Notes: a model not told the origin generated them from the letters alone. Counted from the first letter of the stretch, positions 16,900 to 25,427 are shown. The stretch: 64,000 nt of DNA from Streptomyces sp. MJM8645 (GCF_001625365.1 NZ_LJJF01000001.1:5946501-6010500); one strand, 5' to 3'. Translations and numbers: made by a program.

Positions 16900-17297
16900 G
16901 GGGAGTTTCCTCGTCAGGGCGCCCCGGGGAGGCGGCGCCTGTTTCGGTCGTGCGGTTGATGGCGGTTTGTCGACAAGCGGCGACGGCGTGGGCCGTACCG
17001 GCCGCTGCCGTGACGGCGTCTGTCGGATCGACCGCCCGGGCGTTCTTCCGCCCGCGTGGCTGCCCAGCTTCGGACCGGCGGAAACTCTGATCAGACTATG
17101 ACCTGCATCATCTCCTGTCTCTCACTTACCACCCGGCACGGGGCCCAGACCCCGCCGCCGGACGGCCGGGGCCGACCGGGCGCCCGACGTTTCGGCAGGT
17201 CACAGGGTCGGGACGCGGACACCCTGACGGCGGGTCGAGGGCTCGCGCCCCGGACGATCAGCCCGTCAGCCGCCGAGCGCCCCAGCCCTCCAGGCTC
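16900..17297. other. Gene-free region upstream of the osmoprotectant operon
   Basis: About 400 bases with no supported gene. The one clear element is the perfect 10-base palindrome TCTGATCAGA (17086-17095), in an unusually AT-rich patch, which may belong to the operon's promoter region. The convergent-side sequence up to 17297 is the 3' flank of the rhodanese gene. Confidence 0.4.
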
Positions 17298-17684
17298 TCA
17301 GCCGCCCCGGCGCGTCGGCAGCCCGGAGGCCGCCCAGCCGACGAAGCCGCCGTCCAGGTCGGTCGCCCGGTGCAGCCCCAGCTCGCGCAGCGAGGCCGCC
17401 GCCAGGCTGGAGGCGTACCCCTCCGAGCAGACCACGATCACCTCGACGTCGTAACCCGACGCCTCGGGGATCCGGTGACTGCCCGTCGGGTCCAGCCGCC
17501 ACTCCAGGACGTTGCGCTCGATGATCAGCGAGCCGGGGATCTCCCCCTCCGCCGCCCGCTGCGCCGCCGGACGGATGTCCACCAGCAGCGCGCCGTCCAG
17601 CTGAGACTGGTACGCCTCCCGGGCGCGCGGACGGTGGACGCCCTCGCGGGCCCGCTCCACCAGGTCGTCGATCGTGGTCACCAT
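17298..17684 (-). CDS. Single-domain rhodanese-like sulfurtransferase
   Basis: 128 residues, one rhodanese domain. VDIRPAAQRAAEGEIPGSLI is the N-terminal signature, and VVCSEGYASSLAAASLRELG is the active-site loop with Cys86, followed by DLDGGFVGWAASGLP. The loop CSEGYAS is shorter in charge than classical CRxGxR loops. It would carry persulfide sulfur. The start overlaps the cysteine dioxygenase gene by 7 bp, so the two are coupled: the dioxygenase makes cysteine sulfinate and the rhodanese handles sulfane sulfur, a pairing seen in many streptomycetes. Confidence 0.88.
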   Translation of the reverse strand: MVTTIDDLVERAREGVHRPRAREAYQSQLDGALLVDIRPAAQRAAEGEIPGSLIIERNVLEWRLDPTGSHRIPEASGYDVEVIVVCSEGYASSLAAASLRELGLHRATDLDGGFVGWAASGLPTRRGG

Positions 17685-18268
17685 TGCTCCGGTCCTTCCT
17701 CCGAGGTGCGGACGAGCCCGCCGGCCCGCAGGTCGTAGTGCGCCATCGAGCCCAGCGGGGGCGAGTAGGCGTGCAGGGTCACGGCTGGGCCGGACGCGGT
17801 GTTGCGCACGTCGTGCACGTACTCGGGGCCGAAGGCGCGGGCGGTGCCGGCCGGGACCCGGCGGATCAGCAGGCCCTGCTCCGGCCCGCCGAGGGACAGC
17901 TCCTCCAGCTCGCCGAGGGCGACGGCGAACGCGCCGCGCGAGCCGCCGTGGTCGTGGAAGCCGGTGGACTGGCCGGGCAGCCAGCTGATCAGCCACACCT
18001 CGTGGTCGTCGTCGGCCACCAGCCGCTGGTACCAGCGCTCCTCGGTGGAGAGCCGGACGAGGTGGATCCACTGGTCGGGCTGTTCGGCCAGTTCTCGGAC
18101 GACGGCGCGCAGGGCGCTCGGGGTGAGCGGCGCGCGGGCCTCCGCGGTGGCGGTGGCGGTGGCCCTGGCTGTTCTGGCCAGTGCCGATGCCAGTGCTGGT
18201 GCCGCTGCCGCTGCCGGGGTCGGGGCTTGGGCGGCAGCGGGTTCGTCGGGGGCGAGGTTCAGGCTCAT
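17678..18268 (-). CDS. Cysteine dioxygenase family protein
   Basis: 196 residues. Residues about 55-190 are a cupin with the iron ligands in STGFHDHGGSRGAFAVALG and the third His in EYVHDVRN; WLISWLPGQSTGFHDH is characteristic of bacterial cysteine dioxygenases, which convert cysteine to cysteine sulfinate with oxygen. The first 50 residues are an Ala/Thr-rich low-complexity lead encoded by short DNA repeats. It is translated with the rhodanese gene. A 25-codon Cys-ending leader ORF lies 195 bases upstream, suggesting attenuation by cysteine supply. Confidence 0.88.
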   Translation of the reverse strand: MSLNLAPDEPAAAQAPTPAAAAAPALASALARTARATATATAEARAPLTPSALRAVVRELAEQPDQWIHLVRLSTEERWYQRLVADDDHEVWLISWLPGQSTGFHDHGGSRGAFAVALGELEELSLGGPEQGLLIRRVPAGTARAFGPEYVHDVRNTASGPAVTLHAYSPPLGSMAHYDLRAGGLVRTSEEGPEQW

Positions 18269-18462
18269 GGGGGCGTCCTCGGGTGCAGCGGGAACGTCGG
18301 CGGGGTGCGCCCTGGTCCGGCGGCGGGCGGGGGCACGGGCCGACGGAGCGGCACGGCACGCGCGGGTGCGCCGGGCGGGGCGGGAATCAGAACGCTGGGT
18401 GCGGGTGCGCGGCGCGGGCCCTGGCAGACGTCACAGGGCGGGGGCGGCGGGGAGAGTCAGGG

Positions 18463-18540
18463 TCAACAGGCACAGATGGAACTCGCCTGGCGTCGCAGAT
18501 CGACGTGCAGGCGGCAGACCAGAGTGGTGCCGGTGTCCAT
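18463..18540 (-). CDS. Leader peptide upstream of the cysteine dioxygenase operon
   Basis: A 25-residue ORF starting at ATG 18540 with GGAAGGA about nine bases upstream. It contains RLHVDLRRQASSICAC, matching the pattern of short peptides (R-x-HVDL-x-R-x-x-S-x-x-C) that precede sulfur-metabolism genes in many streptomycetes and are annotated there as putative leader peptides. The Cys-x-Cys codons next to the stop would stall ribosomes when cysteinyl-tRNA is low, so the peptide probably acts in cis to tune the downstream cysteine dioxygenase-rhodanese genes. Too short to have an enzymatic role. Confidence 0.75.
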   Translation of the reverse strand: MDTGTTLVCRLHVDLRRQASSICAC

Positions 18541-18807
18541 GCGCCGGATCCTTCCCGAGCCAACCGGACGAAGTCAAGCCGGATGGGGCCGGCCGCCACC
18601 GGCCGCCCCGCTGCTCCACCCCCGGCCGACCGGCCGTCGAGCCGTTCTGGACCGGAACCGCCGAACGGCACTCGCATGCGTAAGGACCCCACTTGCGGGG
18701 TAAATGATCGTTTCATCCCATCCAGGACCTTCCGCGTGTCCGCGTCACGAGATCGCCCCAGATGCGTTACCGCCAACGTATTGTCAGGCCACCGAGGCCC
18801 GGCCTAC

Positions 18808-18837
18808 GGTCTACAGACCGCTTTCTACGCACGTAGA
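18808..18837. promoter_or_regulatory. Twin palindromes upstream of the pyrimidine/hydantoin operon
   Basis: GGTCTACAGACC (18808-18819, perfect) and TCTACGCACGTAGA (18824-18837, six-base perfect arms) sit four bases apart, sharing the half-site TCTAC, in the gap between the leader ORF and the nitrilase-family gene. Position about 105-135 bases before the start suggests an operator for the operon's regulator, which is not in the window. The 400 bases 18541-18942 hold no other gene. Confidence 0.45.
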
Positions 18838-18942
18838 CCCCTGCGGATCCCCGGCGGTCCGCAGACGAGACCCGCCCGCCCCGTCAACCCTCAGACCGCA
18901 GGCCCGACCCCATGGCCGGGCAGCGGAGTTGCGGAGGTATCC

Positions 18943-19785
18943 ATGTCGCAGATCGTCCGTGCCGCGCTCGTCCAGACCCGCTGGACCGGCGACCAGGAGA
19001 GCATGATCGCCCTTCACGAGCGGTACGCCCGCGAGGCCGCCGCCCAGGGCGCGAAGATCATCGGCTTCCAGGAGGTCTTCAACGCCCCGTACTTCTGTCA
19101 GGTCCAGGAAGCCGAGCACTACCGCTGGGCCGAAGCCGTCCCCGACGGCCCCACCGTCCGCCGGATGCAGGATCTCGCCCGTGAACTCGGCCTGGTGATC
19201 GTCGTCCCGGTCTACGAGGAGGAACAGGCCGGGGTCTACTACAACACCGCCGCCGTCATCGACGCCGACGGCAGCTACCTCGGCAAGTACCGAAAGCACC
19301 ACATCCCGCAGGTCAAGGGCTTCTGGGAGAAGTACTACTTCAAGCCCGGCAACCTCGGCTGGCCCGTCTTCGACACCGCCGTCGGCAAGGTCGGCGTCTA
19401 CATCTGCTACGACCGCCACTTCCCCGAGGGCTGGCGCGCCCTGGGCCTGGCCGGAGCGCAGATCGTCTACAACCCCTCCGCCACCAGCCGAGGCCTCTCC
19501 GCCTACCTCTGGCAGCTGGAACAGCCCGCCGCCGCCGTCGCCAACGAGTACTTCGTCGCCGCCATCAACCGCGTCGGCACCGAGGAGTACGGCGACAACG
19601 ACTTCTACGGCACCTCCTACTTCGTCGACCCGCGCGGCCAGTTCGTCGGCGACGTCGCCTCCGACAAGGAGGAGGAGCTCGTCGTCCGCGACCTCGACCT
19701 CGGCCTGATCGAACAGGTCCGCCAGCAGTGGGCGTTCTACCGCGACCGCCGCCCCGACGCCTACGGACCGCTCGCCGAGGCCTGA
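18943..19785 (+). CDS. Nitrilase-superfamily amidohydrolase, beta-ureidopropionase-like
   Basis: 280 residues. ATG 18943 follows GGAGG eight bases earlier. The catalytic triad is complete: E44 in IIGFQEVFNAPYF, K118 in YRKHHIPQVKGFWEKYYF, and C155 in GVYICYDRHFPEGWR. The FWEKYYF and ATSRGLSAYLWQLEQPAAA stretches match the group annotated as beta-ureidopropionase or N-carbamoylputrescine amidase. Being first in an operon with dihydropyrimidinase, it most likely hydrolyses the N-carbamoyl amino acid that enzyme releases, giving beta-alanine or a D-amino acid, CO2 and ammonia. It is 11 bases from the next gene. Confidence 0.85.
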   Translation: MSQIVRAALVQTRWTGDQESMIALHERYAREAAAQGAKIIGFQEVFNAPYFCQVQEAEHYRWAEAVPDGPTVRRMQDLARELGLVIVVPVYEEEQAGVYYNTAAVIDADGSYLGKYRKHHIPQVKGFWEKYYFKPGNLGWPVFDTAVGKVGVYICYDRHFPEGWRALGLAGAQIVYNPSATSRGLSAYLWQLEQPAAAVANEYFVAAINRVGTEEYGDNDFYGTSYFVDPRGQFVGDVASDKEEELVVRDLDLGLIEQVRQQWAFYRDRRPDAYGPLAEA

Positions 19786-19796
19786 GGAGCAGCGCG

Positions 19797-21227
19797 ATGA
19801 CCACCCGCGACCCGCACCAGCGCACCATCGTCCGCGGCGGCCTCGTCATCACCGCCGCCGACGAACTCCACGCCGACGTCCTCATCGAGGGCGAACGCAT
19901 CGCCGCCCTCGCCGCCACCGGCAGCTCCGCCGCCGAGGCCTGGAGCGCCGACACCGTCATCGACGCCACCGGCCACTACGTCATCCCGGGCGGCGTCGAC
20001 GCCCACACCCACATGGAACTGCCCTTCGGCGGCACCTCGGCCTCCGACACCTTCGAGACCGGCACCCGGGCCGCCGCCTGGGGCGGCACCACCACCATCG
20101 TCGACTTCGCCGTGCAGTCCGTCGGCGGCTCGCTGCGCGAGGGCCTGGACACCTGGCACGCCAAGGCCGACGGCAACTGCGCCGTCGACTACGCCTTCCA
20201 CACCATCGTCTCCGACGTCAACGAGGGCGTCCTCAAGGAGATGGACGCCCTCGTCGACTCCGGCGAGTCCACCTCCTTCAAGCTCTTCATGGCCTACCCC
20301 GGCGTCTTCTACAGCGACGACGGCCGCATCCTGCGCGCCATGCAGCGCGGTGCGGTCAACGGCGGGCTGACCATGATGCACGCCGAGAACGGCATCGCCA
20401 TCGACGTCCTGGTCGAACAGGCCCTCGCCGCCGGGCACACCGCACCCCGCTACCACGGCGAGGTCCGCCGCGAACTCCTGGAGGCCGAGGCCACCCACCG
20501 GGCCATCAAGCTCGCCCAGGTCGCCGGCAGCCCGCTCTACGTCGTCCACGTCTCCGCGGCCGCCGCCCTCGCCGAGCTCGTCCAGGCCCGCGACGCCGGG
20601 CTCAACGTCTTCGGCGAGACCTGCCCGCAGTACCTGTTCCTCTCCACCGACAACCTCGCCGAGACCGGTGCCGACGGCTTCGAGGGCGCCAAGTACGTGT
20701 GCAGCACGCCGCTTCGGCCGCGCGAGCACCAGGAGGCGCTCTGGCGCGGACTGCGCGCCAACGACCTCCAGGTGGTCTCCACCGACCACTGCCCGTTCTG
20801 CTTCACCGGGCAGAAGGAACTCGGCCGCGGCGACTTCTCGAAGATCCCCAACGGCCTGCCCGGCGTGGAGAACCGGATGGACCTGCTCCACCAGGCCGTC
20901 GTGGACGGGCACATCACCCGTCGGCGCTGGATCGAGATCGCCTGCACCACGCCCGCCCGGATGTTCGGGCTGCACCCGCGCAAGGGCACCATCGCGCCCG
21001 GCGCCGACGCCGACCTCGTCGTCTACGACCCCACCGCCGTGCAGACCGTCTCCGCCGCCACGCACCACATGAACGTCGACTACTCGGCGTACGAGGGCCG
21101 CCAACTCACCGGCCGCGCCCGCACCGTACTCTCGCGCGGCACCGTCGTGCTGGACGGCGAAACCTGGCTCGGCCGGGCCGGCCACGGCACGTTCCTGCGC
21201 CGCGACACCTGTCAGTACCTGACCTGA
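19797..21227 (+). CDS. hydA: Dihydropyrimidinase / D-hydantoinase
   Basis: 476 residues, amidohydrolase superfamily. Metal-binding and catalytic motifs: VIPGGVDAHTHMELPFGG, TSFKLFMAYPGVFYSDDG (Lys expected to be carboxylated), MMHAENG, YVVHVSAAAAL and VVSTDHCPFCFTGQKELG. The enzyme opens dihydrouracil/dihydrothymine or 5-substituted hydantoins to N-carbamoyl amino acids in the cytoplasm. ATG 19797 has GAGGAGC upstream and sits 11 bases after the amidohydrolase stop, so the two are cotranscribed and catalyse consecutive steps. The C-terminus is complete (GHGTFLRRDTCQYLT). Confidence 0.92.
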   Translation: MTTRDPHQRTIVRGGLVITAADELHADVLIEGERIAALAATGSSAAEAWSADTVIDATGHYVIPGGVDAHTHMELPFGGTSASDTFETGTRAAAWGGTTTIVDFAVQSVGGSLREGLDTWHAKADGNCAVDYAFHTIVSDVNEGVLKEMDALVDSGESTSFKLFMAYPGVFYSDDGRILRAMQRGAVNGGLTMMHAENGIAIDVLVEQALAAGHTAPRYHGEVRRELLEAEATHRAIKLAQVAGSPLYVVHVSAAAALAELVQARDAGLNVFGETCPQYLFLSTDNLAETGADGFEGAKYVCSTPLRPREHQEALWRGLRANDLQVVSTDHCPFCFTGQKELGRGDFSKIPNGLPGVENRMDLLHQAVVDGHITRRRWIEIACTTPARMFGLHPRKGTIAPGADADLVVYDPTAVQTVSAATHHMNVDYSAYEGRQLTGRARTVLSRGTVVLDGETWLGRAGHGTFLRRDTCQYLT

Positions 21228-21303
21228 CCACTCTCCCGCACCGCCGCCCGGGCCCGTGCGCACGATTGCCCGGGCGGCGGAACCACCCTCCCCGGAGCCA
21301 CCC

Positions 21304-22335
21304 ATGGACATCGGCCTCGTCCTGCAGACCGACCCGCCCGCCCGCCTGCTCATCGACCGGATGATCCGCGCCGAACAGGCCGGGTTCAGCCACGGCTGGA
21401 CCTTCGACTCCTGCGTCCTGTGGCAGGAACCGTTCGTCATCTACAGCCGGATCCTCGCCGAGACACGGCAGTTGACCGTCGGACCGATGGTCACCAACCC
21501 CTCCACCCGCACCTGGGAGGTCACCGCCTCCCTGTTCGCCACGCTCAACGACATGTACGGCAACCGCACCGTCTGCGGCATCGGCCGCGGCGACTCCGCC
21601 ATGCGGGTCGCCGGACGCCGCCCCGCCACCCTCGCCCGGCTCTCCCAGGCCATGCACGCCATCAAGGAGCTGGCCGAGGGGCGGACGGTCGAGGTGGACG
21701 GCACCGAGATGCACCTGCCGTGGGTCGGCCCCGGCGCCGAACTCCCCATCTGGATGGGCGCGTACGGGCCGAAAGCACTCGCCCTGACCGGTCGTCAGGC
21801 CGACGGATTCATCCTCCAGTTGGCCGACCCGTACCTCACCGAGTACATGATCAAGGCGGTGCGGTCCGCCGCGGCCGAGGCCGGCCGGGACCCGGACGCC
21901 GTCACCATCTGCGTCGCCGCCCCCGCCTACGTGACCGCCGACGACTCGCCCGCCGCGCTCGCCCACGCCCGGGAGCAGTGCCGCTGGTTCGGCGGGATGG
22001 TCGGCAACCACGTGGCCGACCTGGTCAGCCACTACGGCGCGCACTCCGACCTCGTCCCGGAGGCCCTCACCGACTACATCAAGGGCCGCCAGGGCTACGA
22101 CTACAGCCACCACGGCCGGGCCGGGAACCCCGACACCGCCTTCGTGCCGGACGAGATCGTCGACCGCTTCTGCCTCATCGGCCCGCCGCAGGCCCAACTC
22201 GCCCGCCTGGAGCACCTCCGCGCCCTCGGCGTCGACCAGTTCGCCGTCTACGCCATGCACGACGCCGTCGAGGCCACCATCGACGCCTACGGGACCGACA
22301 TCATCCCGTACCTGTCCCGCCCACCTCAGGCGTAA
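21304..22335 (+). CDS. LLM-class F420-dependent oxidoreductase of the pyrimidine/hydantoin operon (TIGR03842-like)
   Basis: 343 residues with the luciferase-like TIM-barrel: MDIGLVLQTDPPARLLIDRM at the N-terminus, VGPMVTNPSTRTWEVTASL and CGIGRGDSAMRVAGRRPATL (cofactor-binding loop). Its closest remembered family is TIGR03842, F420-dependent oxidoreductases that accompany dihydropyrimidinase in actinobacteria. It probably supplies the reduced pyrimidine ring or handles a related imide, using F420H2. GGAGCC precedes ATG 21304, which lies 76 bases after the dihydropyrimidinase stop. Directly downstream is a broken transporter gene. Confidence 0.85.
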   Translation: MDIGLVLQTDPPARLLIDRMIRAEQAGFSHGWTFDSCVLWQEPFVIYSRILAETRQLTVGPMVTNPSTRTWEVTASLFATLNDMYGNRTVCGIGRGDSAMRVAGRRPATLARLSQAMHAIKELAEGRTVEVDGTEMHLPWVGPGAELPIWMGAYGPKALALTGRQADGFILQLADPYLTEYMIKAVRSAAAEAGRDPDAVTICVAAPAYVTADDSPAALAHAREQCRWFGGMVGNHVADLVSHYGAHSDLVPEALTDYIKGRQGYDYSHHGRAGNPDTAFVPDEIVDRFCLIGPPQAQLARLEHLRALGVDQFAVYAMHDAVEATIDAYGTDIIPYLSRPPQA

Positions 22336-22362
22336 CGCCATTCGCGCAGAGGGGAGTTGCCC

Positions 22363-22515
22363 ATGGCTGGGTTGAACTCTACCCGGCCGCAGGAGAGTTG
22401 CCGTCCAACGGCTACACCGACGACGACCTGTGGCCGGTCCCGGTGGCACGGCGCACCTGGACCACCTGCAACTTCCTGGCGCTCCGGGTCGGCCTCGGTG
22501 CTGTACCTCGCGCTG
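22363..22515 (+). pseudogene. Remnant of an NCS1-type nucleobase/hydantoin permease gene
   Basis: A ribosome-binding site (AGAGGGGAG) and ATG 22363 are intact, but the homologous frame is shifted by one just after the start. In frame with base 22371 the translation runs VELYPAAGELPSNGYTDDDL then WPVPVARRTWTTCNFLAL and RVGL. That is the conserved N-terminus of NCS1 transporters (normally LxPVPxxRRTWxTYNFxALWVGM). Similarity stops there and the remaining about 400 residues are missing. NCS1 permeases commonly follow dihydropyrimidinase and the LLM enzyme in streptomycetes, so this is a decayed operon member, not a random ORF. Palindromic element R2 begins about 60 bases beyond the break. Confidence 0.65.
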
Positions 22516-22573
22516 GGCGCGGCCTCGGGCGCCCGGCGGGCGGGTGCGACGGGCGGATGGGGGTGGGCGGCTG

Positions 22574-22684
22574 ACAAGTGACAGCGAACGGATAACAGCA
22601 AACGGATGACAGCGAACAGATAACAGATTTCGAAATCTGTTATCTGTTATCTGTTCGCCGTCACTTGTTCACTGCCGTTTGCCC
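22574..22684. repeat. Palindromic intergenic element R2 (TTCGAA centre class)
   Basis: A perfect 34-base palindrome (22615-22648) with arm AACAGATAACAGATTTC. Outer arms CAAGTGACAGCGAAC and GTTCGCCGTCACTTG pair with one mismatch, and between them lie variant units (GGATAACAG, CGGATGACAG). It separates the truncated permease remnant and the convergent glycosyltransferase gene. Confidence 0.85.
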
Positions 22685-22688
22685 GCTG

Positions 22689-23933
22689 TCATCCGCCGGC
22701 CGCTGCCCGGTCGACGGCCGCCAGCACCTTCGCCGCGCCGTCCTCGGCCGCGAGCGTGGCGGCCGCCGCCCGGGCCTGGTCGCGGTAGCGGGGGTCGTCG
22801 AGAGTCTGGCGGATGGCGGCGGCGAGGCGCGCGGCGGTGAGGGCGCGCAGTGGTACCGGCCCGGGGGAGACGCCGAGGCGGGTGAGCCGGTCGGACCAGA
22901 ACGGGGCGTCGAGTTGTGCGGGTACCGGGACGGCTGGCGTGCCGCAGCGCAGGGTGGCGGCGGTCGTGCCGGCTCCGGCGTGGTGGATCACGGCGGCCAT
23001 GCGGGGGAACAGCCAGTCGTGCGGGGCGTCGCCGATGGTCAGGGCGTCCTCCGCCTCGCCGGCGGCGAGGTCGCTCCAGCCCGACTGCAGGACGGCCCGG
23101 ACCCGGGCGGCGCGGACCGCGGCGACCACCGTCGCGGCGAGCCTTCCGGGGTCGGGGACGACCAGGCTGCCGAAGCCGACGAAGACCGGCGGCGGTCCGG
23201 CGGCGAGGAAGTCGAGCAGTCGGGCCGGGGGTCGCCAGCCCGGATCCCGTACCGGCCACCAGTAACCGGCCACGTCGAGCCCCGGGCGCCAGTCGGCGGG
23301 TCGCGGGACGACGGCAGGCGAAAACCCATGCAGGACGGGGTACTTGCGCCTGGCGCGGCCGGCGTCGAGTGGCGGCAGGCCGAGGCGGCGCCGCAGCCCG
23401 CGTACGGCGGGGGCGAAGAGCTGGTCGGTCGCGACCTGGACGGCATGTCCCGCGAGCAGGTTGCCCGGGCGGCCGAGTGAGCGGGCGCCGGTGACGGCGG
23501 GCGCGAACTCCCGCGTGGGGGAGAGCGGTTGGAGGTGCAGGCCGATGCTGGGAATGCCTGCGGCCTCGGCTGCGACCTGGCCGAGCGGGCTGGTGGTGCT
23601 GGTGGTGAGCAGCAGGTCGGTGCCGAGTGCCGTGGCGTCGGCGATGCCGTCGGCGAGCTCAGGCATGAACTTCCGCCCCAGCTGAAGCAGTTGTAGGACG
23701 GCTAGCGGTCCGGTGCCGGCCTGGAGCAGGCGTCGCCCCTCGGTGGAGGCGAGTTCGGCGCGCGGGTCGACCGGCAGCGGGCGGAACTCCAGCCCTGCGG
23801 TCCGCACCGAGGCGGCGAAAGTGGCGTGGGTTGCGACGGCCACCTGATGGCCGGCCGCCTGGAGGCGGACGCCGAGCCCGGTGAACGGGGCCACGTCGCC
23901 CCGGGATCCGGCGGTGGCGATCAGGATGCGCAT
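22689..23933 (-). CDS. GT-B fold glycosyltransferase (UGT/GT28-like)
   Basis: 414 residues. The N-terminal domain begins MRILIATAGSRGDVAPFTGL, the G-S-x-G-D-V pattern of sterol, flavonoid and macrolide glucosyltransferases. The C-terminal sugar-nucleotide domain has FVGFGSLVVPDP and DWLFPRMAAVIHHAGAGTTA followed by LRCGTPAVPVPAQLDAPFWS, where HHAGAGTT is the donor-binding signature. It would transfer a sugar from a UDP- or TDP-sugar to a lipid or secondary metabolite. No biosynthetic cluster surrounds it, so the acceptor is unknown. ATG 23933 starts the similarity. Confidence 0.85.
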   Translation of the reverse strand: MRILIATAGSRGDVAPFTGLGVRLQAAGHQVAVATHATFAASVRTAGLEFRPLPVDPRAELASTEGRRLLQAGTGPLAVLQLLQLGRKFMPELADGIADATALGTDLLLTTSTTSPLGQVAAEAAGIPSIGLHLQPLSPTREFAPAVTGARSLGRPGNLLAGHAVQVATDQLFAPAVRGLRRRLGLPPLDAGRARRKYPVLHGFSPAVVPRPADWRPGLDVAGYWWPVRDPGWRPPARLLDFLAAGPPPVFVGFGSLVVPDPGRLAATVVAAVRAARVRAVLQSGWSDLAAGEAEDALTIGDAPHDWLFPRMAAVIHHAGAGTTAATLRCGTPAVPVPAQLDAPFWSDRLTRLGVSPGPVPLRALTAARLAAAIRQTLDDPRYRDQARAAAATLAAEDGAAKVLAAVDRAAAGG

Positions 23934-24125
23934 GGCCGCAGTATCCCGGCTCGGGCGCCCCGCCGGGAGGGTGCCTCGCCCGGAGCGGCCCGGTCCGGGG
24001 TGGCCGGTTCGGGGTGGCCGGTTCGGGCCGGTGCTCCCGCGGCGCCGGAACCGGGCGGTGGTGGGCGGCGTCCTTCCTGGCAGAGCGGCGGAACGGGGCC
24101 GTCGCGCCGTGGACGGGAGGGACAG

Positions 24126-24392
24126 ATGAGCATCGTCGCGTGGATCGTGCTTGGCCTGCTGGCGGGGGCACTGGCCAAGCTGCTGCTGCCGGGAAAGGAC
24201 CCGGGCGGCATGATCGTGACAACCCTGATCGGTATCGCCGGTTCCTTCGTCGGCGGTTGGATCGCCTCGCACTTCCTGCACAGGTCGGTGACGGCGCACT
24301 TCTTCGACATGGCGACCTGGGTGTCGGCGATCGGCGGCGCCCTGGTGCTGCTGATCATCTACCGGCTGGTGTTCGGCAGCTCCCGACGCTAG
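24126..24392 (+). CDS. GlsB/YeaQ/YmgE family small stress-associated membrane protein
   Basis: 88 residues with three hydrophobic helices and the transglycosylase-associated pattern: MSIVAWIVLGLLAGALAKLL, PGKDPGGMIVTTLIGIAGSF, VGGWIA, and ISAIGGALVLLIIYRLV-like end (here VSAIGGALVLLIIYRLVFG). GGAGGG precedes the ATG. The family is widespread and linked with general stress responses; its molecular role is unknown. Confidence 0.9.
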   Translation: MSIVAWIVLGLLAGALAKLLLPGKDPGGMIVTTLIGIAGSFVGGWIASHFLHRSVTAHFFDMATWVSAIGGALVLLIIYRLVFGSSRR

Positions 24393-24479
24393 CCCGGGCG
24401 CCGGGAACCGGCCCCGCGCCGACGCGGACACGGTGTCGCGCAGCCGAGCCGGCCAGGCCCACGGGGCGGCCGGCTCGGC

Positions 24480-25427
24480 TCAGCGCGTCGGTGCCGACGC
24501 CTCCGTGGCCCACTCCGGCAGGTCCTCGCGGGCGGCCAGCCAAGCGGTCGGCACCTCGGCGAGGCCGGTGCGGGCGGCGACCACCCCGGCGGCGATCGCG
24601 CAGGTGGTGTCCATGTCGCCCCAGCCCTCCAGGGCGTGCCAGATCACCTCGGGCAGTGAGTCCAGGTGCCCGGCAGCGGACCAGAGGGCGAACGGGACGG
24701 TGTCCGGGGCGGAGATCATGAACCCGGAGCCGAGCACGTTGGCGGCCTGTCGGACGCTCGTGTGTCCGGGCAGCCGGGCGGCGATCCGCAGGCCGGAGCG
24801 CACCTCGCTGTCGGGCAGGCGACCGGCCACCTCGGTCAGCAACTCGGCACGGCCGGGCGGGGTTTGGCCCCGGCTGCGGACGGCGAGTGCCGTGGCGAGG
24901 GCGACCGCCACCGCGCCCGCGACCGCCTCCGGGTGGAAGTGCGTGGCGAGCGCCTGGAGCTCGGCCTGCCGGGCGACGGAGTCCAGGTCGTCCGCGAACC
25001 AGGCGCCCAGTGGGGCGACCCGCATCGCGGCGCCGTTCCCGTACGAGCCCTGACCCTCGAACTGGCGCGAGGTGATGGCGCGCCAGTCCCCGCCGGCGCC
25101 GATCTCACGTAGCACCCGGTGCATCGACGGGCCGTACTTGCGCCCGTACTCACGGGCGTACTCCTCGGCGAACTCGCCGGCCAGCGCATCCTGCCGGACC
25201 TCGCCCCAGGAGGCCAGGTGGCGGACGAGGACCAGCGCCATCGCGGTGTCGTCGGTCCAGTGCCAGGGCGCCGGGCGGAGCCGGCGGGCGGCCAGCGCGG
25301 CGGGCGCCTCGTCGAGCGGGGCCGAGAACCAGCGGTCGCCGAAGGCGTCGCCGAGGGCGAGCCCTTGCAGACTGTCCAGGGCCGGACGGGTCGGGCGGGG
25401 CGGAGGGGTCGGATGGGCCGGACGCAT
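24480..25427 (-). CDS. ADP-ribosylglycohydrolase family protein
   Basis: 315 residues, all-helical DraG/ARH fold. Magnesium-binding motifs: LQGLALGDAFGDRWF, APWHWTDDTAMALVLVRHL (TDDT), SYGNGAAMRVAPLG and the C-terminal GWGDMDTTCAIAAGVVAA. It removes ADP-ribose from proteins or small molecules, or deprotects a related glycosidic bond. GGAGG lies seven bases before ATG 25427. It is divergent from no obvious partner; the convergent neighbour is the GlsB-like gene. The N-terminal 15 residues are Pro/Arg-rich. Confidence 0.88.
   Translation of the reverse strand: MRPAHPTPPPRPTRPALDSLQGLALGDAFGDRWFSAPLDEAPAALAARRLRPAPWHWTDDTAMALVLVRHLASWGEVRQDALAGEFAEEYAREYGRKYGPSMHRVLREIGAGGDWRAITSRQFEGQGSYGNGAAMRVAPLGAWFADDLDSVARQAELQALATHFHPEAVAGAVAVALATALAVRSRGQTPPGRAELLTEVAGRLPDSEVRSGLRIAARLPGHTSVRQAANVLGSGFMISAPDTVPFALWSAAGHLDSLPEVIWHALEGWGDMDTTCAIAAGVVAARTGLAEVPTAWLAAREDLPEWATEASAPTR

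Noticed and set aside
22689..23933. Antibiotic biosynthetic cluster around the glycosyltransferase
   Set aside because: No PKS, NRPS, terpene or sugar-activation genes lie nearby; the P450 at 55.2 kb is too far away to link.
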